The translations under genes were made by a program, and so were the position numbers. Shown here one piece after another: positions 1 through 6,944 of a stretch of DNA of 10,127 nt (position 1 is its first letter; each line of letters opens with the position of its first letter). This DNA is from Hyphomicrobiaceae bacterium (GTDB lineage: Bacteria > Pseudomonadota > Alphaproteobacteria > Rhizobiales > Hyphomicrobiaceae). Under the pieces are notes generated by a model. It did not search any database. It saw nothing but the letters and a program-made list of their open reading frames with translations, and was not told where the DNA came from. The stretch spans positions 1 to 10,127 of the forward strand of contig JAGRKR010000324.1 of the NCBI GenBank assembly GCA_020442225.1. The letters run 5' to 3'.

Positions 1-200
1 ACCTTTCCCAGCGGCCTGATGGGCCTCTTGACCTTGCCGAGTGGCCTTCGTGCAGCGAGGTCGACCTGATCGGCGCTTGGTGAGTGCTTAACTGCGACCG
101 GCCCGGAGACCGCCGGCTCGGCGGCGGAGGCTGAATGAGGGGCGATGAAGAGGGCGAGGAGCCCTACTGTCGCGAGGTAACGTGCGGGAGCGGGGAACAT
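1..200 (-). CDS. Small exported protein of unknown function (5' part, runs off left edge)
   Basis: The first 66 codons of a minus-strand gene start with ATG at 200 and stay open to the window edge. The predicted N-terminus is a textbook Sec signal peptide: a short segment with one Arg (residues 1-7), a hydrophobic core around residues 8-20 (YLATVGLLALFIA) and a small-residue cleavage site, SASA|AE, near residue 26. The mature part is basic and proline-rich and holds two copies of RPLGKV about nine residues apart at the window edge, so a short internal repeat may continue outside. A ribosome binding site (AGGAAGG, 210-216 on the complement) sits nine bases before the ATG. It is read in the same direction as fabI but is separated from it by a hairpin, so it is probably its own unit. 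I do not recognise the family. Being open, it may be a short periplasmic protein or the start of a longer one. Confidence 0.68.
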   Translation of the reverse strand, partial: MFPAPARYLATVGLLALFIAPHSASAAEPAVSGPVAVKHSPSADQVDLAARRPLGKVKRPIRPLGK

Positions 201-231
201 GACACTGGACCTTCCTTCTGCGGAGACCGAT

Positions 232-249
232 GCATCTCAAGTGAGATGC
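232..249. promoter_or_regulatory. 18-bp perfect palindrome, candidate operator
   Basis: GCATCTCA-AG-TGAGATGC is an inverted repeat with two perfect 8-bp arms and a 2-bp spacer. It lies 32 bp before the start codon of the exported protein at the left edge. The symmetry and size fit the binding site of a dimeric repressor, and the position would suit an operator in the leader or promoter of that gene. I see no good -10/-35 pair around it; ATTAAT at 291-296 (complement) is only a possible -10. It could also form a hairpin in the leader RNA. The regulator is unknown and the function is inferred. Confidence 0.45.
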
Positions 250-433
250 CGAGTCGGCCGCCAACAGAGGTGAGAGCCGCGTTCCTGAACATTAATCAGA
301 TGCGTGTCTTCTGCGTAACAGCGTTCAGACACCTGGAGGCACTATTGCGCGCCGAAGGGGATCGTTTCGGAGGAAATCGCGCGAACGTGCCCGTCGCGCT
401 CGATCACGCGCGCGGTGCCGGGCGCATGAACGA

Positions 434-470
434 AGCGGGGCGGACCACTTCGCGTGATCCGCCCCAAGCT
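434..470 (-). terminator. Hairpin after fabI, probable terminator
   Basis: On the minus strand, the stop codon of fabI is followed after about 33 bases by an 8-bp GC-rich stem (GGGGCGGA at 437-444 pairs with TCCGCCCC at 458-465). The stem continues inward, after one mismatch, through CAC/GTG around a five-base loop, and outward through AGC/GCT after a 2-base bulge. Downstream on the transcribed strand there is only a broken run of T (TTCGTT), so termination may be imperfect. It marks the likely end of the fab transcription unit. Confidence 0.55.
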
Positions 471-498
471 GCACTGGTATTCCGGTGTTGCCCGACGC

Positions 499-1359
499 TC
501 AGTCCGTTGCGCCTCGGCCGGCCGCCTCCGCATCGGCCTCGAGCGACTTCAGCGCATCGAGTGACGGCATGGCGACGGTGCTGTAACCGCAGTCGACATA
601 GTGGACTTCGCCGGTGACCGCCCCCGACAGATCGGAAAGCAGGTAGAGCGCCGAGCCGCCGACCTCGTCGAGCGTCGGGGTGCGCTTCAGCGGCGAGTGG
701 TCCTTCTGGTAGTTGAAGATCGTGCGGGCATCCGACACGCCGGCACCGGCCAGCGTGCGCATGGGGCCTGCCGAGAGGGCGTTAACCCGGACGCCCTGCG
801 GGCCGAAGTCGGTGGCGAGATAGCGCACGCTCGCCTCCAGCGCAGCCTTGGCGATGCCCATCACGTTGTACGATGGCACGACGCGGGTGGCGCCGCCGTA
901 GGTGAGGGTGAGCAGCGAGCCGCCATTGGGCATCAGCGCGGCCGCGCGCTTGGCGACCTCGGTGAAGGAGAAGCACGAGATGACCATCGTGTTCACGAAG
1001 TTCTCGCGGGAGGTTTCCGCATAGCGGCCCGCGAGCTCGCGACGGTCGGAAAAGGCCAGCGCGTGCACGACGAAATCGAGCCCGCCCCAGGTCTTCTCGA
1101 TCTGCGAGAAGGCCGCGTCCACGGTCTTGATGTCTCCGACGTCGCAGGGGACGATGATCTCCGAGCCGACCGACTCCGCCAGCGGAACCGCGCGCCTGCC
1201 GAACGCCTCACCCTGGTAGGTGAATGCCAGCTTGGCGCCTTGTCCGGCCAAAACGCGGGCGATGCCCCAGGCGATCGATCGCTCGTTCGCGACCCCCATG
1301 ACCAATCCGCGCTTTCCAGCCATCAGCGGTCCCGGCTGGGCAATATCCTGTGTACTCAT
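499..1359 (-). CDS. fabI: Enoyl-[acyl-carrier-protein] reductase (NADH), FabI
   Basis: FabI reduces trans-2-enoyl-ACP to acyl-ACP, the last step of each round of type II fatty acid synthesis in the cytosol. The 286-residue protein has the FabI nucleotide-binding segment GVANERSIAWGIA (22-34) and the catalytic Y164-x6-K171 in YNVMGIAK. A second conserved Tyr (154) and SAGPMRTLA (197-205) are also present. It is about 24 residues longer than E. coli FabI because of an acidic, Ala-rich C-terminal tail. The frame is open 51 codons further upstream, but the ATG at 1359 is preferred: GGAAGG (1365-1370, complement) precedes it at five bases and the protein then begins as FabI proteins do. By alignment to E. 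coli FabI, Ala102 replaces Gly93 and Ala211 replaces Phe203, both in the inhibitor pocket. It lies 197 bp downstream of fabB on the same strand. Confidence 0.96.
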   Translation of the reverse strand: MSTQDIAQPGPLMAGKRGLVMGVANERSIAWGIARVLAGQGAKLAFTYQGEAFGRRAVPLAESVGSEIIVPCDVGDIKTVDAAFSQIEKTWGGLDFVVHALAFSDRRELAGRYAETSRENFVNTMVISCFSFTEVAKRAAALMPNGGSLLTLTYGGATRVVPSYNVMGIAKAALEASVRYLATDFGPQGVRVNALSAGPMRTLAGAGVSDARTIFNYQKDHSPLKRTPTLDEVGGSALYLLSDLSGAVTGEVHYVDCGYSTVAMPSLDALKSLEADAEAAGRGATD

Positions 1360-1534
1360 GCTCGCCTTCCGCTCTCGCTCATAACGACCGCTCCAGGCCC
1401 ACGACCACGGCTGGACCCTGCCTTGAAAGGCCCGCGCCGGCTTTTCTTCGCCCATGGTGCTCAAACTCACGACAAAACTGACCAGAACTTGATCTCGTGA
1501 TGTCGTGATCAACGTTCAAGTGCAGATTTACAAC

Positions 1535-1557
1535 ACCCGGCCAGAAGGGCGACGGGT
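1535..1557 (-). terminator. Hairpin immediately after fabB, possible attenuator
   Basis: Read on the minus strand just at the fabB stop codon, ACCCG and GCC (separated by a 2-base bulge) can pair with GGC-CGGGT around a five-base loop. GTTGTAAAT follows, with few T residues. It could be a weak terminator, or a 3' stabiliser that lowers fabI expression relative to fabB. The 197-bp gap before fabI leaves room for a separate fabI promoter, but I found no convincing one. Confidence 0.3.
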
Positions 1558-2789
1558 TAGTTGGTGAAACGCTTGAACGCCAATGTCGCATTGGTGCCGC
1601 CAAATCCGAAGCTATTGGACATGACACAGTTAAGCTCGACCCCGTCGCGACGCTCGCGGACGATCGGGATGTCCGAGAAAACCGGGTCCAGCTCTTCGAT
1701 GTTGGCCGACTCGCAGATGAAGCCGTTGTTCATCATCAGTAGTGAGTAGATCGCTTCCTGCACGCCCGACGCGCCGAGCGAATGGCCCGTGATGGACTTG
1801 GTGGCCGAGATCGGCGGGATGTTGTTCCCGAAGACCTCCCGCAAAGCCTCGCATTCCTTGAGGTCGCCGACCGGGGTCGAGGTGGCGTGCGGGTTGATAT
1901 AGTCGACCTGGCAGCCCAGGCCCTTGCCATCGAATCCCTGGAGCGCCATGCGCATGCAGCGCATCGCGCCCTCGCCCGAGGGGGCGACCATGTCGAAGCC
2001 GTCGGAGGTCGCGCCGTAGCCGGCCATCTCGGCGTAGATCTTGGCGCCGCGCGCCTTGGCGTGCTGCAGCTCCTCGAGCACCAGCACGCCGGCACCGCCC
2101 GCAATGACAAAACCGTCGCGATTGACGTCGAAGGCGCGGCTGGCCTTTGCCGGCGTGTCGTTGAAGCGCGAGGACATGGCGCCCATGGAATCGAAGAGGA
2201 CCGACAGCGTCCAGTCGAGTTCCTCGGCGCCGCCCGCGAAGATGATGTCCTGCTTGCCCATCTGGATGAGCTCGGTAGCGTTACCGATGCAGTGCGAGGA
2301 CGTGGCGCAGGCGGACGAGATGGAGTAGTTGACGCCACGGATCGAGTAGGGAATCGCGAGCGCGGCCGAGACGCCCGAGCACATCGCCTTGGGCACCTCG
2401 AACGGGCCGACCTTCTTGGGATCCTTGGTGCGCGCAGTGTCGGCGGCGCGGACGATTGCGCGGGTCGAGGGGCCGCCGGAGCCGACGATCAGGCCTGTGC
2501 GCTCGTTCGTGACGTCCTTGTCCTCGAGGCCGGCATCCTGGATCGCCTGCTTCATTGCGATGTAGTTCCAGGCGGCGCCGGCCTCCATGAAGCGGCGCGG
2601 CTTGCGATCGACCATCTGCTGCCAGTCGATCTGCGGCTCGGCGTGCACATGACAGCGGAAACCGAGCTCGGCATAGGTCTCCGCCCTGGAGAGACCGCTC
2701 TTGGCTTCCCGAAGCGATGCCAGAACCTCCTGCGCACTGTTGCCAATGCTGGAGACAATCCCCATGCCGGTGACGACAACTCGTCTCAT
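1557..2789 (-). CDS. fabB: 3-oxoacyl-[acyl-carrier-protein] synthase I, FabB
   Basis: FabB condenses malonyl-ACP with acyl-ACP and is the synthase that elongates the cis-3-decenoyl-ACP made by FabA, which commits carbon to unsaturated fatty acids. The 410-residue protein shows the KAS I/II catalytic set: Cys161 in [10 protein letters not shown], His301 in [11 protein letters not shown], and Lys331 and His336 in [12 protein letters not shown]. The Gly-rich end FGFGGTN (394-400) is present. These match the spacing of E. coli FabB, and the length is usual. I chose the ATG at 2789, giving [10 protein letters not shown], the normal N-terminus. An in-frame ATG at 2801 adds four residues, but its GAGG would abut the start codon; from 2789 the same GAGG is 12 bases away, so the choice rests on homology. 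It lies 117 bp downstream of fabA on the same strand, so they are probably co-transcribed. Confidence 0.97.
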   Translation of the reverse strand: MRRVVVTGMGIVSSIGNSAQEVLASLREAKSGLSRAETYAELGFRCHVHAEPQIDWQQMVDRKPRRFMEAGAAWNYIAMKQAIQDAGLEDKDVTNERTGLIVGSGGPSTRAIVRAADTARTKDPKKVGPFEVPKAMCSGVSAALAIPYSIRGVNYSISSACATSSHCIGNATELIQMGKQDIIFAGGAEELDWTLSVLFDSMGAMSSRFNDTPAKASRAFDVNRDGFVIAGGAGVLVLEELQHAKARGAKIYAEMAGYGATSDGFDMVAPSGEGAMRCMRMALQGFDGKGLGCQVDYINPHATSTPVGDLKECEALREVFGNNIPPISATKSITGHSLGASGVQEAIYSLLMMNNGFICESANIEELDPVFSDIPIVRERRDGVELNCVMSNSFGFGGTNATLAFKRFTN

Positions 2790-2906
2790 CGCAGTATCCA
2801 TCCTCAGTGCATTGCGAGATCGCGGACCCCGGCGCGAACCATGTGGACGCAAACGAGGAGGCCTATGCCTTCACAGCCGACGATCTGCAAGTCCCCGCTG
2901 GCGAGG

Positions 2907-3440
2907 TTACGCGCCAACCGGGCTCGCGTCCATGCCGTCATCGAAGAGGCCGACCTTGAGATCGGTCGCAGAATAGATGACCTCGCCGTCCGCCTTCATG
3001 ACCCCGTCGGCGATCCCGAGCTTCAGCTTGCGAAGGATCACGCGCTTCATGTCTACGACATACTCGAGTTTCTTCACCGTGGGGCGAACCATGCCGGTGA
3101 ACTTGACCTCGCCCACGCCGAGCGCGCGCCCGCGTCCCGGGGCGCCCATCCAGCCGAGGAAGAAGCCGGTCAACTGCCAGAGCGCGTCCAGGCCAAGGCA
3201 GCCTGGCATAACGGGGTCGCCCTTGAAATGAACGGGGAAAAACCAGAGATCCGGTTTGATCTCGAGCTCCGCCACGATCTGGCCCTTGCCGTGCGGCCCG
3301 CCGCTGTCGCTGACGGCCGCGATGCGATCGAACATCAGCATTGGTGGCATCGGCAGCTGAGCATTGCCGGGGCCGAACAGCTCGCCCCGCGCACACGTCA
3401 ACAGATCCTCGAATTCGTAGCTCGTGCGGCGCTCCGCCAT
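2907..3440 (-). CDS. fabA: 3-hydroxydecanoyl-[acyl-carrier-protein] dehydratase/isomerase, FabA
   Basis: FabA dehydrates 3-hydroxydecanoyl-ACP and isomerises trans-2- to cis-3-decenoyl-ACP, the branch point for unsaturated fatty acids in the anaerobic pathway. The 177-residue protein has the FabA hot-dog fold core with catalytic His71 ([12 protein letters not shown]) and Asp85 ([10 protein letters not shown]). It also has [12 protein letters not shown] (105-116) and the conserved end [11 protein letters not shown] (156-166). Length and residue positions agree with E. coli FabA. The ATG at 3438-3440 (complement) is preceded by AGGGA three to four bases upstream and GGGTGGGA further out. It is the first gene of the fabA-fabB-fabI block. 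The presence of both FabA and FabB shows that the organism makes unsaturated fatty acids without needing an oxygen-dependent desaturase. Confidence 0.97.
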   Translation of the reverse strand: MAERRTSYEFEDLLTCARGELFGPGNAQLPMPPMLMFDRIAAVSDSGGPHGKGQIVAELEIKPDLWFFPVHFKGDPVMPGCLGLDALWQLTGFFLGWMGAPGRGRALGVGEVKFTGMVRPTVKKLEYVVDMKRVILRKLKLGIADGVMKADGEVIYSATDLKVGLFDDGMDASPVGA

Positions 3441-3986
3441 GATCCCTGGAATCCCACCCCTGCTCGTTCGTTCTTCCCCACCCGCGTTGCAGCCGGCGCT
3501 CGTGAACTTCCTAACACAACTGCACTGGTATCAAAAGGCCATGGCTCCCAGCCAGTGGGCGAAAATGTCTCATTTCTCACAGCGAAGCCGGTGCGCGGCA
3601 GGACTCCCCTTCCTCGTTGCCGCAGGGCGAGTCGTCGCGGTGTGAGACGGCTTCCAGTGCGGAGGGCGAGCGTGGCAGTCGGGCAGGCTGCGAGGCAGGA
3701 CGCAGGTCGTCTGCGTGCGCGTGTTCTCGCCCGTACGCGCGCCGATCTCGCGGCCTGCGGATGGGGCGCGCCCGCGCTCCGGCGGCCTGTGCTGGAGGAG
3801 TTCATGCCAGCGTCCCGCAGCCGCTGCCGGCCAGCGCCCGAAGGGCAGGCGACGCGGTGGCAGTCCCAGTGCAACGGTCGGTTGCGCTCTGACGCCCCAT
3901 CGCCCGACGCGCATTCGGCAGCCTGGGCAGCGAGACCCAGCCTCGCGGTTCCATCCGCACCAGGCTAGCTCGATCCAGAGGGGCGA
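3441..3986. other. Long intergenic region between divergent fabA and tetR, no gene seen
   Basis: About 545 bp between the fabA start and the tetR promoter. Open frames exist on both strands, but their translations are Arg/Ala/Ser/Pro-rich with scattered Cys and no recognisable motif, as expected of non-coding GC-rich DNA. The first 170 bp must hold the fabA promoter, but I could not pick a convincing -35/-10 pair. A small symmetric element, AAATG-AGA-CATTT on the complement (about 3562-3574), lies roughly 125 bp before fabA and could be a regulatory site. Many rhizobia have the iron regulator gene irr near fabA; nothing like Irr is visible here. Confidence 0.5.
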
Positions 3987-4016
3987 TTGCCTCAGGCACT
4001 CCGTTGCTCATATAAT
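3987..4016 (+). promoter_or_regulatory. Promoter of the tetR-exporter operon
   Basis: TTGCCT (3987-3992) and a perfect TATAAT (4011-4016) are separated by 18 bp. This would start transcription near 4023, giving a leader of about 60 bases before the GTG of the TetR-type regulator. The last base of the -10 box is also the first base of the palindromic operator, so a bound repressor would block polymerase. This is a strong sigma70-type match for such a GC-rich genome. Confidence 0.7.
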
Positions 4017-4033
4017 GACTGACTGGTCAGTCA
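4016..4033. promoter_or_regulatory. TetR-type operator overlapping the -10 box and start site
   Basis: TGACTGAC-TG-GTCAGTCA has two perfect 8-bp arms and a 2-bp spacer. TGAC/GTCA-rich palindromes of this kind are typical binding sites of TetR/AcrR-family repressors placed beside their own genes. It covers the expected transcription start of the downstream tetR gene, implying self-repression relieved by a ligand. Binding of this particular regulator is inferred from position and symmetry. Confidence 0.72.
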
Positions 4034-4068
4034 ATTTCTGAGAGACGTCAGCGAAGGTCGTTCGAGAC

Positions 4069-4074
4069 AGGAGG
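4069..4074 (+). promoter_or_regulatory. Strong ribosome binding site fixing a GTG start
   Basis: AGGAGG, a full Shine-Dalgarno match, lies eight bases before the GTG at 4083. It decides the start of the TetR-type regulator and therefore shows that its long basic N-terminal tail is probably translated. The internal ATG codons at 4170 and 4263 were not chosen because no equally good site was seen before them. Confidence 0.7.
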
Positions 4075-4082
4075 GGCTGCTT

Positions 4083-4979
4083 GTGAGCACGAGCCGAACC
4101 GGCCGGGGCAAGGCGAGGGGCGCGGTGGCGCCGGCTGCCGGCAAAGCGCGCAAAAGCAGGGCGCGGTCCATGGCGGTGTCGCCTGAGGCCGCCACTGCAC
4201 CGGTGCGTGCGGGGCGTCGGACGGCACAAGCGCGCGCTGACGGCAAACAATCGGGCAAGTCCATGGCCGGGAAGGCGAAGCCCGGCAAGCGGAAGAGCGA
4301 GGCCACTGGCCGGCGTCCGGCCACGGCCCGCTCGCCCGCAGAGACGGCGCCGCCATGGCCGGCTGCCGACCGCCGCGCAACGAGCAAGGAGCGGCGGCGG
4401 CAGGCCATTCTGACGGCTGCGCTCGACGTCTTCTCGGAGCGAGGCTTCGCCTCCGCGAGGCTCGACGATGTCGCCGCGGCTGCGGGGGTGGCCAAGGGCA
4501 CGCTCTATTTGTACTTCCCGGACAAGGAGGCGCTGTTCCAGGCGCTGGTCCGCAGCGCGGCCGAAAGCGTCGCGACCGAGATTGCGGAGATTCCGGATCG
4601 CCGCCACCTCAGCTACGACGAGGCCCTCGCACGCATATTCGCGGTCTTCAGGCGCGACATACTCGGCACGCGCCGCAAGCACGTTCTGCGCCTGCTGCTG
4701 GCGGAGGGTGGACGATTTCCGGCGCTCGCCGAGTTCTACTGGCGCGAGATCCTGACCAAGGCCATGCCGGTGCTCGCCGCGCTGGCACACGAAGCGGTTC
4801 GTCGGGGCGAGATTGCCAGCGATGCGGCCGCGCGCTTCCCGCAGCTCATCATGTCGCCCCTCATCATGACCGTGATCTGGGACGGCTTGTTCTCGCGCTT
4901 CGCGCCGCTCGATGTCGATGGTCTGATCGAGGCGCATCGCGAGCTGCTCCTCGGTCGCCGGCCAGGGGGGCAGCCATGA
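4083..4979 (+). CDS. TetR/AcrR-family transcriptional regulator with long basic N-terminal tail
   Basis: A ligand-responsive repressor, likely of its own operon. The TetR DNA-binding domain occupies about residues 102-150: helix 1 with [19 protein letters not shown], then the helix-turn-helix [19 protein letters not shown] (128-146) followed by DKEALF. The all-helical ligand-binding and dimer domain follows to residue 298. Unusually, about 100 residues rich in Lys, Arg, Ala, Pro and Gly precede the domain, resembling histone H1-like tails; most TetR proteins of this type total about 190-230 residues. The GTG start is backed by AGGAGG at eight bases. The gene is preceded by a palindromic operator over its promoter and overlaps the next gene by four bases (ATGA). 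By context it corresponds to CecR (YbiH) of E. coli, which controls the ybhGFSR exporter, but the ligand cannot be read from the sequence. Confidence 0.9.
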   Translation: MSTSRTGRGKARGAVAPAAGKARKSRARSMAVSPEAATAPVRAGRRTAQARADGKQSGKSMAGKAKPGKRKSEATGRRPATARSPAETAPPWPAADRRATSKERRRQAILTAALDVFSERGFASARLDDVAAAAGVAKGTLYLYFPDKEALFQALVRSAAESVATEIAEIPDRRHLSYDEALARIFAVFRRDILGTRRKHVLRLLLAEGGRFPALAEFYWREILTKAMPVLAALAHEAVRRGEIASDAAARFPQLIMSPLIMTVIWDGLFSRFAPLDVDGLIEAHRELLLGRRPGGQP

Positions 4980-5983
4980 CGCAGCGGCTCAAAATGTTCG
5001 TCGCCATTGCCATCCTGGTCTCGCTCGTGGCGAGCCTGGCGATATTCGGCAACGGATCACGCCCCGTGTCGTTCCAAGGCTGGATCGAGGCGGACATGTT
5101 GTTCATCGGCCCAGACGAGGCAGGCCGTCTCCATCTCCTGACGGTCAAGGAGGGCGACAAGGTCGCCGCCGGCGCCCCGCTCTTCCAGGTCGAGCAGAAG
5201 GTCTACGATGCCGACTGGCGGGCAGCGCGCGCGGCCGTCGACGAGGCGTCGGCGCGTCTGGCGCGTGCCGAGGCCAAGCAGCAGCGCCCCGAGGAAATCG
5301 CCGTGCTTCGGGCCGCAGAGAGCCGTGCGGCTGCTGCCCTGGCGCTGTCGCAGTCGGAATTTGCGCGCGTCAGGCAGCTCGTGGCCAAGGGCGTCAGCCC
5401 GAAGAGCAGACTCGATCAGGCCAAGGCCGCCTTCGAAAGGGATCAGGCCTCGCTCGAGGAGGTGCGGAGGCAGATCAAGGTGGCGGAGCTTGCCTCGCGC
5501 AGCGAGGACGTCGAGGCCGCGCGCCAGGCCGTTCGGCAGGCCGAGGCGCGCCTGGCTGCCGCCGAGACCCGGCGTCTCCAGCGCTCGGTGGCAGCGCCGC
5601 AAGGTGGGCTCGTGCAGGAAATCTACTTCCGCCCCGGCGAAGTTGTGGGAGCCGGTCGACCCGTGCTGGCTTTGCTGCCGCCGGGCAACATGAAGCTGCG
5701 CTTCTTCGTGCCGGAGGCGCTGTTGCCGCGCGTGTCGACGGGTCTGCGCGTGACCATCTCCTGCGACGGCTGCACGAAGCGCTATTCGGCCCGGATCAGC
5801 TTCATCTCGCGCGAGGCGGAGTTCACACCACCAGTCATCTACAGCCTCGAGGAGCGGGCCAAGCTCGTGTTCCGCGTCGAGGCGCGGCCTGACGAGCCCG
5901 AGGCCTTGCGTGTCGGCCAGCCCGTGACCGTCGATTTGACCGCCGCGCCCGCAAAGCCCGGAGACGCGCATGCCCACCACTAG
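4976..5983 (+). CDS. HlyD-family membrane-fusion protein (YbhG-like) of an ABC exporter
   Basis: The periplasmic adaptor that should link the inner-membrane ABC pump to an outer-membrane channel. The 335-residue protein has one N-terminal membrane anchor (about residues 7-25), with no lipobox Cys. The first half of the lipoyl-like domain follows ([19 protein letters not shown], 45-63), then a long Ala/Arg/Glu/Gln-rich coiled-coil hairpin (about 77-205) with its turn near [15 protein letters not shown] (136-150). The second lipoyl half is at about 206-235. The beta-barrel carries a CxxC pair (Cys263, Cys266) and the segment [20 protein letters not shown] (282-301), which I recall as typical of the YbhG branch. 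Its ATG overlaps the tetR stop (ATGA), suggesting translational coupling. It overlaps the ATPase gene by 14 bases, and the short His-rich end AHAHH is encoded in that overlap. No TolC-like gene is nearby, so a channel encoded elsewhere is likely. Confidence 0.92.
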   Translation: MTQRLKMFVAIAILVSLVASLAIFGNGSRPVSFQGWIEADMLFIGPDEAGRLHLLTVKEGDKVAAGAPLFQVEQKVYDADWRAARAAVDEASARLARAEAKQQRPEEIAVLRAAESRAAAALALSQSEFARVRQLVAKGVSPKSRLDQAKAAFERDQASLEEVRRQIKVAELASRSEDVEAARQAVRQAEARLAAAETRRLQRSVAAPQGGLVQEIYFRPGEVVGAGRPVLALLPPGNMKLRFFVPEALLPRVSTGLRVTISCDGCTKRYSARISFISREAEFTPPVIYSLEERAKLVFRVEARPDEPEALRVGQPVTVDLTAAPAKPGDAHAHH

Positions 5984-6944
5984 CCGTGAAGAGGCACCCC
6001 GCCTGCGCCGGACCGATGGCGACGCGGACTACGTGATCGACGTCGAGGGGCTCACCAAGTCGTTCTCGGGTCGCACCGTCGTGCGTGATCTCTCGATGCG
6101 CGTCCGGCGTGGCCAGATCTACGGCTTTCTCGGCCCGAACGGCTCCGGCAAGACGACGACGATCCGCATGCTCTGCGGTCTTCTGACGCCGGATGCGGGG
6201 CGCGGTCGCTGTCTCGGCTTCGACATCATCCGCGAGAGCGAGCGCATCAAGCCTCACGTCGGCTACATGACGCAGCGCTTCAGCCTCTATCAGGATCTGT
6301 CGATCCGCGAGAACCTCGAGTTCGTCGCCCGCATCTACGGCATGAGCCGACCGAGTGAACGGGCCGCCGAAGCCATCGAACGGCTCGGGTTGAGCGGCCG
6401 GGAGGAGCAACTCGCCGGCGAGCTTTCCGGAGGCTGGAAGCAGAGGCTGGCGCTCGGTGCATGCATCCTGCCAGGGCCGGACCTGCTGCTGCTGGACGAG
6501 CCGACAGCGGGCGTAGATCCCAAGGCCCGCCGCGACTTCTGGGAACAGATCCACGCCATGGCCGCCGGGGGCCTGACCGTGTTGGTCTCCACGCACTACA
6601 TGGACGAGGCCGAGCGCTGCCACGAGATTGCCTACATCGCCTACGGCAATTTGCTCGCACAGGGGTCGGTCCGGGATGTGATCGAGCGCGCGGGGCTGGC
6701 GACGTGGACGGTGACGGGGCCGGGGTTGCACGAGCTGGCCCAGGCCTTGCGACAGCGGGACGGCGTCGACATGGTCGCGCCGTTCGGTGCCAGTCTGCAC
6801 GTGTCAGGCCGTGACGATGCGCGGCTTTCGGCAGCCGTCGCGCCGTTTCAGGCGGATGGCGCCTATCGCTGGGTGCGCGACGAGGCCACGCTCGAGGACG
6901 TGTTCATCGATCTCATGTCGCGCTCGAAGGACAATTTCCAATGA
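5970..6944 (+). CDS. ABC transporter ATP-binding protein (YbhF-like, single domain)
   Basis: The cytosolic ATPase that powers the ABC-2 exporter. The 324-residue protein has Walker A GPNGSGKTT (55-63), Q-loop Gln102, signature LSGGW (152-156), Walker B LLLLDEP (172-178), D-loop AGVDP (180-184) and H-loop His209 in STHYMDEAERC. A C-terminal domain of about 85 residues follows and ends with EATLEDVFIDLM (305-316), as in DrrA/YbhF-type ATPases. All catalytic residues are present. E. coli YbhF fuses two such domains; here there is one, so a homodimer is expected. The ATG at 5970 lies inside the end of the hlyD gene, with GGAG (5960-5963) six bases before it. The stop overlaps the next start by four bases (ATGA), pointing to tight co-translation with the permease. 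Confidence 0.95.
   Translation: MPTTSREEAPRLRRTDGDADYVIDVEGLTKSFSGRTVVRDLSMRVRRGQIYGFLGPNGSGKTTTIRMLCGLLTPDAGRGRCLGFDIIRESERIKPHVGYMTQRFSLYQDLSIRENLEFVARIYGMSRPSERAAEAIERLGLSGREEQLAGELSGGWKQRLALGACILPGPDLLLLDEPTAGVDPKARRDFWEQIHAMAAGGLTVLVSTHYMDEAERCHEIAYIAYGNLLAQGSVRDVIERAGLATWTVTGPGLHELAQALRQRDGVDMVAPFGASLHVSGRDDARLSAAVAPFQADGAYRWVRDEATLEDVFIDLMSRSKDNFQ

Noticed and set aside
469..480. CTGCACTGGTAT also found at 3520-3531, upstream of fabA
   Set aside because: A single 12-base match is expected by chance in 10 kb; there is no symmetry and the positions relative to genes differ.
135..617. 160-codon plus-strand frame at the left
   Set aside because: It overlaps the fabI 3' end, the terminator hairpin and the exported-protein start on the other strand, and its translation is non-descript with no binding site.
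601..1500. 299-codon plus-strand frame opposite fabI
   Set aside because: Antisense shadow of a certain gene, with low-complexity Arg/Gly/Ala-rich translation and no start signal.
3398..3874. Minus-strand frame upstream of fabA as a possible gene
   Set aside because: Overlaps the fabA start, has Arg/Ala/Ser-rich translation without motifs, and no ribosome binding site was seen.
1782..3968. Very long plus-strand open frame (728 codons) opposite fabB and fabA
   Set aside because: It is antisense to two certain genes, its translation is Arg/Ala/Gly/His-rich with no motif, and long antisense frames are common in GC-rich DNA.
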